The notes beneath the pieces were generated by a model that saw only the letters and a list, made by a program, of their open reading frames with translations, searched no databases and was not told the origin of the DNA. The position numbers and the translations under genes were made by a program. DNA of 49,225 bases, from NCBI GenBank assembly GCA_040752595.1, contig JBFMGX010000022.1, forward strand, positions 1 to 49,225, read 5' to 3'. This document shows, piece by piece, positions 42,180-49,225 of the stretch; the first letter of the stretch is position 1, and each line of letters begins with the position of its first letter. The stretch is from Candidatus Zixiibacteriota bacterium. GTDB lineage: Bacteria; Zixibacteria; MSB-5A5; WJJR01.

Positions 42180-43556
42180 ATGGGCTCCGCCACCCCAACA
42201 ATCAGCCGTGATGTCGAGTCCATTCTGCACGGTCATCCGTACCGTGCCATCATCCGTCTGGCGTGGCCGGCAACGGCATCCATGCTGTTGCACACGGTCT
42301 TCTCGGTGGTCGATGCCATCTGGGTCGGGCATCTGGGCGCTGACCCGATCGCCGCGGTGATTTCGGCCACCTTCATTGTCTGGATCCTCCAGTCCCTCGT
42401 GATGGTCATATCCACAGGTCTGGTGGCCATGGTGTCGCAGGCACTGGGTGCCGGCGATAAGAAGGCCGCACAGTCGGTCGGGGAGTACTCGCTGCGCTTT
42501 GCCGTGCTCTTCGCGCTTCTGATCACCGTCGTCGGTTTGCTGTTGCGCCAGCCCCTCTTTGCCCTGATGCACTTGGAGCCGTCGGTCGTTACCCTGGGAA
42601 AGCAGTATATGGCGGTCTATTTCCTGGCGGCCATCCTGATTGTCTTCGTCGAATGGTCGATGGGGCTGTTCCGTGCTTCCGGGGACACGCGCCGGCCGTT
42701 GGCAGCGATGTCTACCGGAATCGTCTTGAACGTCATCCTCGACCCGCTTTTGATCTATGGCATCGGGCCGCTGCCGCGATTGGGAGTGGTCGGTGCCGCT
42801 CTGGCGACGGCAATCTCCTACACCGTCGTGTGCCTCATCTTCTTGCGGTTCCTGCGCGCTGGACGATTGCCGTTTCCGGTACGTCTTTCGCCCTGGGGCA
42901 CCATCGACTGGTCGATCGTTGGTCGGATGGTGACGATCGGGATACCGATCTCGATCTCCAATATCGTCTTCTCCATCGTCTACCTCTTCGTCAATCGGAT
43001 CACCGCGGGCTTCGGAACCGCGGCGGTCGCGACGCTGGGGATCGGCAACCGCATCGAGTCGATCAACTACCTCTTCGCCTACGGTTTTTCGATCGCCGCC
43101 GCCACGCTGGTGGGGCAGAATCTCGGCGCGGGAAATCCGGCCCGCGCCGCCGCGTTGACCCGCAAGACACTGGTCATCGTGTCGATCTATACGCTCCTGA
43201 CGTCGATCGTCTTTATGCTGTTCCCGCGGACGATCATGCACGTCTTCGTCGACGACCCACAGTTGCTCCAAGCCGGGTCGCACTACATCCGCATCCTGGC
43301 GCTCTCACAGGTCTTCATGGCGTGGGAGATCGTCTTGGAGGGCGCCTTCTCCGGGGCGGGTGACACAATGCCGCCGATGATCGTCGCCATCCCCGGCGCG
43401 GTACTGCGCATCCCGAGCGCGTGGGTCCTTGGCGTGTGGCTCGGTCTCGGGCCCGACGGCGTGTGGTGGACAATCACGACGACGACCGTCGTCAAGGGCG
43501 TGGCCCTCTATGTCTGGTTTTCGCTGGGGCGTTGGCGGAAACGTCGTGTTCTATGA
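42180..43556 (+). CDS. MATE-family multidrug/toxin exporter
   Basis: This 458-residue inner-membrane protein has 12 predicted helices in two homologous halves. The first half includes IIRLAWPATASMLLHTVFSVVDAIWVGHLG and SQALGAGDKKAA. The second half includes VGQNLGAGNPARAAALTRKT, the same signature, and MAWEIVLEGAFSGAGDT. The GxxDxxWVGHLG and QxxGAG motifs are diagnostic of the NorM/DinF type, driven by sodium or protons. The gene follows aroQ by 79 bases and may be cotranscribed. Substrate unknown. Confidence 0.93.
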   Translation: MGSATPTISRDVESILHGHPYRAIIRLAWPATASMLLHTVFSVVDAIWVGHLGADPIAAVISATFIVWILQSLVMVISTGLVAMVSQALGAGDKKAAQSVGEYSLRFAVLFALLITVVGLLLRQPLFALMHLEPSVVTLGKQYMAVYFLAAILIVFVEWSMGLFRASGDTRRPLAAMSTGIVLNVILDPLLIYGIGPLPRLGVVGAALATAISYTVVCLIFLRFLRAGRLPFPVRLSPWGTIDWSIVGRMVTIGIPISISNIVFSIVYLFVNRITAGFGTAAVATLGIGNRIESINYLFAYGFSIAAATLVGQNLGAGNPARAAALTRKTLVIVSIYTLLTSIVFMLFPRTIMHVFVDDPQLLQAGSHYIRILALSQVFMAWEIVLEGAFSGAGDTMPPMIVAIPGAVLRIPSAWVLGVWLGLGPDGVWWTITTTTVVKGVALYVWFSLGRWRKRRVL

Positions 43557-43610
43557 TCCGGTGTCAAGCCGCCGTTGGCGCTTGCCATCTCGTGTGCTAT
43601 GTTCCCGGCT

Positions 43611-44597
43611 ATGACGGCTCACGAGCCCCCACCTTCGCGTACCGGCTGGGTTTTCTCCGACCTTTTTTTGCAGCACAATGCGGCGTTGCCTCATCCGGAA
43701 TCCCCGGCACGGCTGCAGGCGATCCGGGACGCCCTCCGGCATGCTGACATCTTGCCGCTCCTTCACCCATTGGAATTCGGCGAAGCATCCACCGCCGAGG
43801 TCGAGCGCGTGCACAGTGCGACGTACCGCGGGCTCTTGGATCACGCCGAGGGACAGTGGCTCGATTCGGATACCTATGTCGGTCCCGGTTCGCCACAAAT
43901 CGCCCGTCTGGCCGCCGGTGGTGTGATCGCAGCGGCACGGGATGTGTGGCTGGGACGGCTCGCCAATGCCTTCTGTGCCGTCCGCCCGCCGGGGCACCAT
44001 GCGCTCGCCGGGCGCGGCATGGGATTCTGCCTGTTGAACAACATCGCCATTGCCGCCGCGAATCTCCTCGCCGAAGTGCCGGATGCACGAGTGTTGATTG
44101 TCGACTGGGACGTTCACCACGGCAACGGCACGCAAGCCATCTTCTACGATTCGGCGCGGGTCATGTACGCGTCCATTCACCAGTATCCGTTCTATCCGGG
44201 GACCGGCGCGGCCGACGAGACCGGACACGGACCGGGATTGGGGTTTACGGTGAATCGACCTCTGAGAGCCGGGGCGGGAGACCCTGAATTCCTGGATGCG
44301 CTCGATGCCATTCTTGGTGGCCCTGCCCGTCGGTTCGCACCCGACATTGTGCTCGTCTCGGCCGGGTTTGATGCGCATCGCGACGACCCGCTGGCCCAAT
44401 TGGACGTGACCACGCCGGCGTTCGCGGAGGCGACAAGCATGGTCTGTTCATTCGCGCGGGACGTCTGCGGCGGTCGTTTGGTCTCCGTGTTGGAGGGGGG
44501 ATACAATCTGGCCGCGCTCGGTGATTCTGTCGCCGCGCACGTGCAGATACTGATCGATACCGGCACAACAAATCGGCTGAAGGGAGACACAGATTGA
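43611..44597 (+). CDS. histone-deacetylase-family amidohydrolase
   Basis: This 328-residue zinc hydrolase is of the arginase/deacetylase fold. Motifs include VRPPGHHALAGRGMGFCLLNN, VDWDVHHGNGTQAIFY (the His-His pair and zinc Asp/His), SIHQYPFYPGTG, VSAGFDAHRDDPL (zinc Asp) and VLEGGYNLAAL (catalytic loop). Bacterial members deacetylate polyamines, acetoin-related substrates or unknown amides. Several in-frame starts exist (43575 TTG, 43599 and 43611 ATG) without a convincing ribosome site; 43611 fits the family length. Its TGA overlaps the start of the next gene (TTGA), so they are coupled. Confidence 0.9.
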   Translation: MTAHEPPPSRTGWVFSDLFLQHNAALPHPESPARLQAIRDALRHADILPLLHPLEFGEASTAEVERVHSATYRGLLDHAEGQWLDSDTYVGPGSPQIARLAAGGVIAAARDVWLGRLANAFCAVRPPGHHALAGRGMGFCLLNNIAIAAANLLAEVPDARVLIVDWDVHHGNGTQAIFYDSARVMYASIHQYPFYPGTGAADETGHGPGLGFTVNRPLRAGAGDPEFLDALDAILGGPARRFAPDIVLVSAGFDAHRDDPLAQLDVTTPAFAEATSMVCSFARDVCGGRLVSVLEGGYNLAALGDSVAAHVQILIDTGTTNRLKGDTD

Positions 44598-45367
44598 CGC
44601 GTTACGTGCGCTTCACTTGGCGGGGCGGGGAATACTGGGGAACACACGAGGCCGGGGGTGTTCGTCGCTGGAGCGATGCCCCCTACATGGGGGGCGTGCC
44701 CGGAGAACGAGTCCATCCGTTGGATCAGATCACATGGCTCGCCCCCGTCGTGCCTTCCAAGATCATCGCCGTGGGATTGAACTATGCTCCCCATGTCGCC
44801 GAGAGCGCCTCGGCCGATGCGATTCCCGAGGAACCGGTCATTTTTCTGAAACCGACGACGGCGCTGCTACCTCCCGGTGGGCAAATCGTGCTACCCGCCG
44901 GGGTCGACCGCGTCGACTATGAGGGCGAACTCGGCGTTGTGATCGGCAAGGGAGGGCGAATGATCTCCCGCGAACACGCCTTGGATCACGTGCTTGGCTT
45001 CACCATCGTCAATGACGTCACCGCTCGCAATCTGCAGAAGAAGGACAAGCAGTGGACCCGCGCCAAGGGATTCGACACCTTCTGCCCGGTCGGACCGTGG
45101 GTGCAGGCAGATTCTGATTGGCGGGGCTCGGGGCTGACCACCCGCGTGAACGGCGACGTGCGTCAACAAACCACCTTCGACCAGATGATCTTCGGCGTCC
45201 CGGAGTTGATCGCCTTCATCTCCGGAGTGATGACGCTGCTGCCGGGCGATTTGATCTCGACCGGAACTCCCGCCGGTGTCGGCCCGTTGTCACCCGGCGA
45301 CAACGTGGAGATCGAGATCGCAGGGCTCGGCGTCCTGAGCAACACCGTCATCGCATCCGGCCAGTGA
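44594..45367 (+). CDS. fumarylacetoacetate hydrolase family protein
   Basis: This 257-residue enzyme has the FAH fold. KIIAVGLNYAPHVAESA opens the catalytic domain, DYEGELGVVIGKGGR holds the metal Glu, and GFTIVNDVTARNLQKKDKQWTRAKGFDTFCPVGPW follows. LLPGDLISTGTPAGVGPLSPGD is near the C-terminus. Such proteins hydrolyse or decarboxylate C-C bonds of 2-oxo-acid-like compounds (for example oxaloacetate decarboxylase, acylpyruvase). The start is TTG 44594 after AAGGGAGA at 7 bases, overlapping the deacetylase-like gene stop. The pairing with a deacetylase suggests a shared degradation step, which is inference. Confidence 0.9.
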   Translation: MTRYVRFTWRGGEYWGTHEAGGVRRWSDAPYMGGVPGERVHPLDQITWLAPVVPSKIIAVGLNYAPHVAESASADAIPEEPVIFLKPTTALLPPGGQIVLPAGVDRVDYEGELGVVIGKGGRMISREHALDHVLGFTIVNDVTARNLQKKDKQWTRAKGFDTFCPVGPWVQADSDWRGSGLTTRVNGDVRQQTTFDQMIFGVPELIAFISGVMTLLPGDLISTGTPAGVGPLSPGDNVEIEIAGLGVLSNTVIASGQ

Positions 45368-45399
45368 AGATGATGTGGATGCCAATCCTGCAACGCATC

Positions 45400-45436
45400 T
45401 GTCATCCTGAGCGAAGCGAAGGATCTGCTGTTTCGC
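45400..45436. repeat. half-unit of the TGTCAT-type palindromic repeat ahead of lptD
   Basis: TGTCATCCTGAGCGAAGCG and AAGGATCTGCTGTTTCGC match the left arm of the family. It sits 21 bases before the likely lptD ATG. The long open frame in front of lptD translates through this half-unit (CHPERSEG), which argues against the upstream starts. Confidence 0.5.
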
Positions 45437-45456
45437 TCTTTGGATGCCAGAATGGT

Positions 45457-48400
45457 ATGGTCGGTCTATTGCGGTGGGCCAGAGCCGTGGCGCTCGTGGT
45501 CTTCCTGTCAGGCATTGGACTGATCAATCCCAGGGCGGCGACCGCCCAAGACACCTCCCCGCCGCTAATCCTCGAACACGCCGATTCCACCGAGTGGATT
45601 CACACGGACACCGCGAGCGAGTACCGCCTCTATGGCAACGTCTCATTCGTCCATGGCAACACGTCGCTTCTGAGTGATCGCGCGGTGTGGCAGCAGGACG
45701 TCGGCCTGGTCGCGTTCGACGGCAACGTGCACATCGCCCAGCCGGGGTTGTCGTTTGTCGCGCGGCATGTCGAATACGAGCGCGATGGGCAATCCGCCCG
45801 GGCCCTCGGCGACGTCCTCATCGAGGATACGACCGGGGGCTTCGCGCTTGTCTCACAACGGGCCCGTTTCGAACGCGGGGCCAATGTCGCGGTGGCCGAT
45901 TCTCTGCCGCTCTTGCGCTGGGACTTCTTCCTCGATTCATCCGACCAGACGATCATTCGCGCCGACACCATTACGTACTTTCGTGACGAGAAACGCGGCA
46001 TCGGTGCCGGCTCAGTTCACGTCTGGAAAGGCGACTGGGAGGCGCAAGGTGAGCGTGGTGAAATCTGGCCCGACTCTGGACGCGCGCTCCTCACCGGGAA
46101 ACCCCGCGCCGTCGGCAGCGGCGGCATTGTCACCGGGGATACCCTGATTCTCTCCTTCGTCGAGAGGCGCGTTGACCGGGTGACCGCGATCGGCAACGCC
46201 GACGGCTCCTACCGCGACACGACCGTCGCCCTCAAGGACAGAGGGACCAGTATCCTCCGCGGCCGCGTCGCGGACTTCTTCCTGTCGAATGACTCGTTGC
46301 GCGCCATCCGTGTACGCGGTCAGGCCTACACCGATTTCCAACCCGATGATACGGCGCAGGGTGCCAATCATGCCTCCGGCGACTCACTGTGGCTGCACTT
46401 CGCCAGTGGTCGTTTGGCAACCGTGACCATTGACGGCGGCGCCCAGGGACGCTACACCGCTCCCCGATCCGGCGGCGGCACAGACAGCGTCGACTACAAA
46501 GCCGCGCGCATTCGGTTCGTCCCCGATTCCCAGCGTGTCGATCTGGAGAGATCCGGCCAGTTGCACTATCAGACCATCCTCCTCGACGCCGGGCGCATCT
46601 CTTATTGGACCAACCGCAAAAACCTCCTGGCGCGGCCGTTGCCGGAGCCCGACTCGGCCGGCAAGCCGCAGCAGATGCCGCGCCTCGCCGACGGCACACA
46701 GGTGATCACCGGGCAGCAGCTCACCTACAACATCGACTCGCGTCGAGGCCGCATCCGCGGCTCGGCCACCGAGTTTGAAGGCGCCTACTATCACGGCGGC
46801 GATTTCCGCAAGTACACCGACAGCGTGTTCTTCGTCACGCATGGCACCTACACGACCTGCAACCTCGAACAGCCGCACTTTCACTTTTCCAGCCGGGACA
46901 TGGAGATCATCCGCAATGACAAGGTGATCGCGCGTCCGGTCGTGATGCGGATCGGCGAGCTCCCGGTCGCGATCCTGCCGTACTACATATTTCCGATCAA
47001 ACGCGGCCGCCACTCCGGATTCCTGCCGTTGCGGATCGGCAACTTCCAGCGCGGCGAGCGGTTCATCGGCAACGTCGGGTACTACTGGGCGGCCTCCGAC
47101 TACTATGATCTCAGCGGCGCCCTCGACTACAATGAAGCGACCGGAGTGCTCCTACATGGACGGGTCAACTACGCCTGGCGTTATCACTTCAGCGGTAATC
47201 TCTCCGGCTCATACGCACATGAGACCCACTACTCCAGCACCGGCACGTCTCGGGCCACACGCTGGAGTCTCGTCGGTTCCCATCAGCAGACTCTGTCGCC
47301 GACCACCACGCTGGCCGGCAATGCCGATTTTGTGTCCGATCGGTCCTACTATCAGAACTACAGCTACGATCCTTCCGACACACGCCGCCGCACCGTGCGC
47401 TCGCAACTGAACTTCAACAAACGTTGGCGCGGCGCTTCGATCACCGCCTACGTCGAGAACACCGAGAACCTCGACACCGACAGCCGCACCCGGCGGCTAC
47501 CGCAGTTGGAGTTCTCGCTGTTCCAGAGACGGCTGTTTGCTCCCGATTCGGGAGCCACTGCGCGTTGGTACCACAATGCCTATGTGTCGCTGTCGTCGCG
47601 GCTGTCGTACTATCAGAGCCGCAATCCGACACCCGGCGATACCACCGGGCAATTCGACGAGAAGCGCTACGTTACGGTCGATCATGCGGCGGGGATTAGC
47701 TTCCCGCAGCGCGTGATCAAGTACATCAACGTGTCCCCCAATGCGTCGTTGGCGGAGACATGGTACTACGTGGCGAGCACGCGTCTCGCCCGTGATGCCG
47801 GCATTCCGGTCGAGGAACCCGCGCGGCGCATGTCTGGGACGATGGGCGTCAGCGCCAGCACGAATCTCTATGGATTCCTCAACCCGCGCCTCTGGGGCGT
47901 GAATGCGATTCGCCACACCATGTCGCCGCGCATCAGCTATGCGTTCACGCCGGCTGTGACCCGTCACGACGAACTGCGCAGCTTCACCGGCACCGGCGGC
48001 GGCTCGTCCCGCCGCAGCCAGGCGATCTCATTTTCGCTCGCGAATGTCCTCGATGCCAAACTCCACTCCGGCGACAAGGAAAAGAAGGTCTCGCTGCTCA
48101 ACTTCGGATTGTCCACGCGCTACGATTTCGAACGCGACACCCGCCGTTGGAGCACGCTGGCCGGCAACGTTCGCACCAACCTCGTGCAGCGCCTCGATCT
48201 CTCCGCCGATGCGACTTGGGACCTCTATGATCCGACGACACTCGAACTGAAATGGACCGACCCGCGCCTGCTGAACTTCGGCGTGTCGGCGGCGATGAGT
48301 CTGCGGGGAAGCGCTTCGGCGCTCACATCCGTGACCGCGATCGGCGAGGAAGGCCGCACCCGCGACACGTCCCAGGCCGGGGCGAAGCTCCCCTTTAACG

Positions 48401-48720
48401 CCTCATTCTCGTATCGCTACGATGAAGCGCGCGCCCTGACATACACATCGAAGACGCACTGGCTCGGTTGGCGTTTCGATTTCAGCCCCACGAGCAATTG
48501 GTCGATTCACTATCAGCAAACCTATGATCTGGCAGGGGGTCGCATCACTGACGAACGTTTCGAGTTCCGTCGCGATCTGCACTGCTGGGAGGCGGTGTTC
48601 TACTGGGTCCCCGGCGGCGGCCATCAGGGATACTACTTCCGCATCAACGTCAAAGCGATTCCCGACATCAAAATCGAACGCTCCGAAAGCGGCCTTTTGG
48701 GCGCCTTCCGGCAGTATTGA
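45457..48720 (+). CDS. lptD: LPS-assembly outer-membrane protein LptD-like
   Basis: This 1087-residue protein is the outer-membrane channel that inserts LPS, with LptE in known systems. A signal segment (LLRWARAVALVVFLSGIGLINPRAATAQ) is followed by an OstA/LptA-like N-terminal region with repeats of the type YRLYGNVSFVHGNTSLLSDRA, and AFDGNVHI. The LptD middle part follows: TYTTCNLEQPHFHFSSRDMEII, PVVMRIGELPVAILPYYIFPIKRGRHSGFLPLRIG. A long barrel region has alternating aromatic strands and ends in Tyr. The ATG is 45457; the frame is open back to 45118, but that stretch overlaps the FAH gene and a repeat. Together with LpxH it supports an LPS-bearing outer membrane. Confidence 0.85.
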   Translation: MVGLLRWARAVALVVFLSGIGLINPRAATAQDTSPPLILEHADSTEWIHTDTASEYRLYGNVSFVHGNTSLLSDRAVWQQDVGLVAFDGNVHIAQPGLSFVARHVEYERDGQSARALGDVLIEDTTGGFALVSQRARFERGANVAVADSLPLLRWDFFLDSSDQTIIRADTITYFRDEKRGIGAGSVHVWKGDWEAQGERGEIWPDSGRALLTGKPRAVGSGGIVTGDTLILSFVERRVDRVTAIGNADGSYRDTTVALKDRGTSILRGRVADFFLSNDSLRAIRVRGQAYTDFQPDDTAQGANHASGDSLWLHFASGRLATVTIDGGAQGRYTAPRSGGGTDSVDYKAARIRFVPDSQRVDLERSGQLHYQTILLDAGRISYWTNRKNLLARPLPEPDSAGKPQQMPRLADGTQVITGQQLTYNIDSRRGRIRGSATEFEGAYYHGGDFRKYTDSVFFVTHGTYTTCNLEQPHFHFSSRDMEIIRNDKVIARPVVMRIGELPVAILPYYIFPIKRGRHSGFLPLRIGNFQRGERFIGNVGYYWAASDYYDLSGALDYNEATGVLLHGRVNYAWRYHFSGNLSGSYAHETHYSSTGTSRATRWSLVGSHQQTLSPTTTLAGNADFVSDRSYYQNYSYDPSDTRRRTVRSQLNFNKRWRGASITAYVENTENLDTDSRTRRLPQLEFSLFQRRLFAPDSGATARWYHNAYVSLSSRLSYYQSRNPTPGDTTGQFDEKRYVTVDHAAGISFPQRVIKYINVSPNASLAETWYYVASTRLARDAGIPVEEPARRMSGTMGVSASTNLYGFLNPRLWGVNAIRHTMSPRISYAFTPAVTRHDELRSFTGTGGGSSRRSQAISFSLANVLDAKLHSGDKEKKVSLLNFGLSTRYDFERDTRRWSTLAGNVRTNLVQRLDLSADATWDLYDPTTLELKWTDPRLLNFGVSAAMSLRGSASALTSVTAIGEEGRTRDTSQAGAKLPFNASFSYRYDEARALTYTSKTHWLGWRFDFSPTSNWSIHYQQTYDLAGGRITDERFEFRRDLHCWEAVFYWVPGGGHQGYYFRINVKAIPDIKIERSESGLLGAFRQY

Positions 48721-48733
48721 CTCCGAGCCCGTG

Positions 48734-48764
48734 TTGGACGGGCGCAATGAATTGCGCCCCTACG
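48734..48764. repeat. short GC-rich palindrome
   Basis: GGGCGCAATG and ATTGCGCCC pair around AA. It is followed by CTACGCC and resembles the TAGGGGCGCGG family nearby. Confidence 0.5.
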
Positions 48765-48772
48765 CCCCCAGT

Positions 48773-48882
48773 CTGTCATGCTGAACGAAGTGAAGCATCT
48801 GCTGTCTCTTTCCCACGCCGGGAAACAGCAGACCCTTCGCTTCATCCCGCTCGAAGAGCGGGGTTCGCTCAGGGTGACAGAC
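48773..48882. repeat. complete TGTCAT-type palindromic repeat
   Basis: CTGTCATGCTGAACGAAGTG on the left and GTTCGCTCAGGGTGACAGA on the right form the ends. Inner arms CTGCTGTCTC/GAAACAGCAG and CCGCTC/GAGCGG are present. It lies 53 bases after lptD and may serve as its terminator. Confidence 0.65.
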
Positions 48883-48890
48883 ATGTTCTG

Positions 48891-48940
48891 TAGGGGCGCG
48901 GCCTGCCGCGCCCGAGGGCGACCCACCGGGTCGCCCCTAC
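48891..48940. repeat. palindromic repeat, TAGGGGCGCGGC type
   Basis: TAGGGGCGCGGC and GTCGCCCCTA enclose two smaller hairpins (GGCGCGGC/GCCGCGCC and GGGCGACCCA/TGGGTCGCCC in part). It is related to 17421-17445. Confidence 0.55.
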
Positions 48941-48949
48941 GCGACGACA

Positions 48950-49024
48950 ACCTCCCCCTTCGGCTTGCCCCGCGTGGAGTCGAGGGGGGGAGGTCGCTTG
49001 GCCCTTCAGGCCGGACCGGGTGAG
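48950..49024. repeat. degenerate CTCCC...GGGTGAGGGA repeat
   Basis: CCTCCCCCTTCGGCTTG, GGGGGGAGGTCG and a GGCCCTTCAGGCC hairpin end in GGGTGAGGGA, as in the units at 25483 and 35420, but the core palindrome is degraded. Confidence 0.45.
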
Positions 49025-49145
49025 GGAAACACACCGAACCACGTATCGGGGCGCACTGTTCACCACGAGTGGTTCACCACGAGCGGCCGTGCGCCCCTGG
49101 ACAGGCAAGAATGGGCTTGTTGAAAAACCTCCCAATTCCGCACAT

Positions 49146-49218
49146 GTGCGGTCGGGTGCCCACACCCGACCGTTGATGCACAGCCACTTGCGCCGGGTGT
49201 GGGCACCCGGCGCCACGG
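49146..49218. repeat. palindromic repeat, CGGTCGGGTGCCCACACCCGACCG type (copy 2)
   Basis: GTGCGGTCGGGTGCCCACAC and CCGACCG form a hairpin, then GCGCCGGGTG/CACCCGGCGC forms a second one. It shares the first 24 bases with 32457-32513, and differs in the linker and the second hairpin. Confidence 0.6.
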
Positions 49219-49225
49219 AAACGGT

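Larger units (their letters stand above)
48721..49225. other. repeat-rich end of window, no gene seen
   Basis: About 505 bases contain repeats of at least four families side by side (48734, 48773, 48891, 48950, 49146) and no convincing coding frame. The TTGTTGAAAAACCTC stretch near 49108 resembles the end of the terminal-inverted-repeat elements. Confidence 0.6.

Noticed and set aside
45118-45456. Long N-terminal extension of LptD
   Set aside because: It overlaps the FAH gene in another frame and runs through a repeat half-unit; the signal peptide lies after ATG 45457.
1-49225. tRNA, rRNA, CRISPR arrays, complete insertion sequences or prophage genes
   Set aside because: No cloverleaf-like sequence, regularly spaced repeat array, transposase, integrase or phage structural gene was seen. 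The dispersed palindromes are not regularly spaced.

Overview
The window is GC-rich, densely coded DNA from a diderm (Gram-negative type) bacterium. Evidence for an outer membrane is an LpxH-like lipid A enzyme, an LptD-like LPS assembly protein, a TolC-type channel and an Omp85-like barrel. The GWxTD-domain proteins, the DUF1573 paralogs, the fused peptidase/TolB-propeller/barrel protein and the many dispersed intergenic palindromes suggest an uncultured FCB-type lineage (Zixibacteria, Latescibacteria or a relative). That placement is inference; no rRNA or tRNA gene was seen. TGA is used normally as a stop, and TTG and GTG starts are common.

Layout. 1-4916: end of a DUF302 gene, a Cu+-exporting P-type ATPase with YHS and heavy-metal-binding N-terminal modules, an RlmD-type RNA methyltransferase and a HIT protein. 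5142-6680: an unusual protein joining two helix-turn-helix-like repeats to an aconitase/LeuC-type domain that has lost its Fe-S cysteines and active-site motif. 7019-9256: divergent lpxH-like and murA genes. 9427-12663: a secreted gluzincin peptidase/beta-propeller/Omp85-barrel fusion. 13008-19970: a Yip1 membrane protein and a TolC-MacA-MacB-type export system with a separate ATPase and two different permeases. 20332-25355: two tandem GWxTD proteins and a NatAB-like ABC exporter. 25588-28123 (minus strand): three DUF1573 paralogs. The middle one has an in-frame TGA exactly where its sisters have a conserved cysteine, followed by a hairpin of bacterial SECIS type, so it is probably a selenoprotein.

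28312-30940: an SOS-like cluster of lexA (with a candidate operator in its own promoter), a DUF6504-like small protein and DNA polymerase IV. 31163-35395: a PLP aminotransferase, a DapF-fold protein lacking both catalytic cysteines, and argS. 35547-42100: a near-complete shikimate operon (aroF, aroA, aroE, aroK, aroB, aroQ; aroC not in view) with two half-size nucleoside-gate membrane proteins between aroE and aroK. 42180-48720: a MATE exporter, a histone-deacetylase-family hydrolase translationally coupled to a fumarylacetoacetate-hydrolase-family enzyme, and lptD.

Intergenic spaces hold several families of palindromic repeats. One is a roughly 160-170 bp element with terminal inverted repeats, present twice in opposite orientation. 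A pile-up of four or five repeat families fills the last 500 bases. The two observations most worth following are the candidate selenoprotein DUF1573 and the HTH/pseudo-aconitase fusion.
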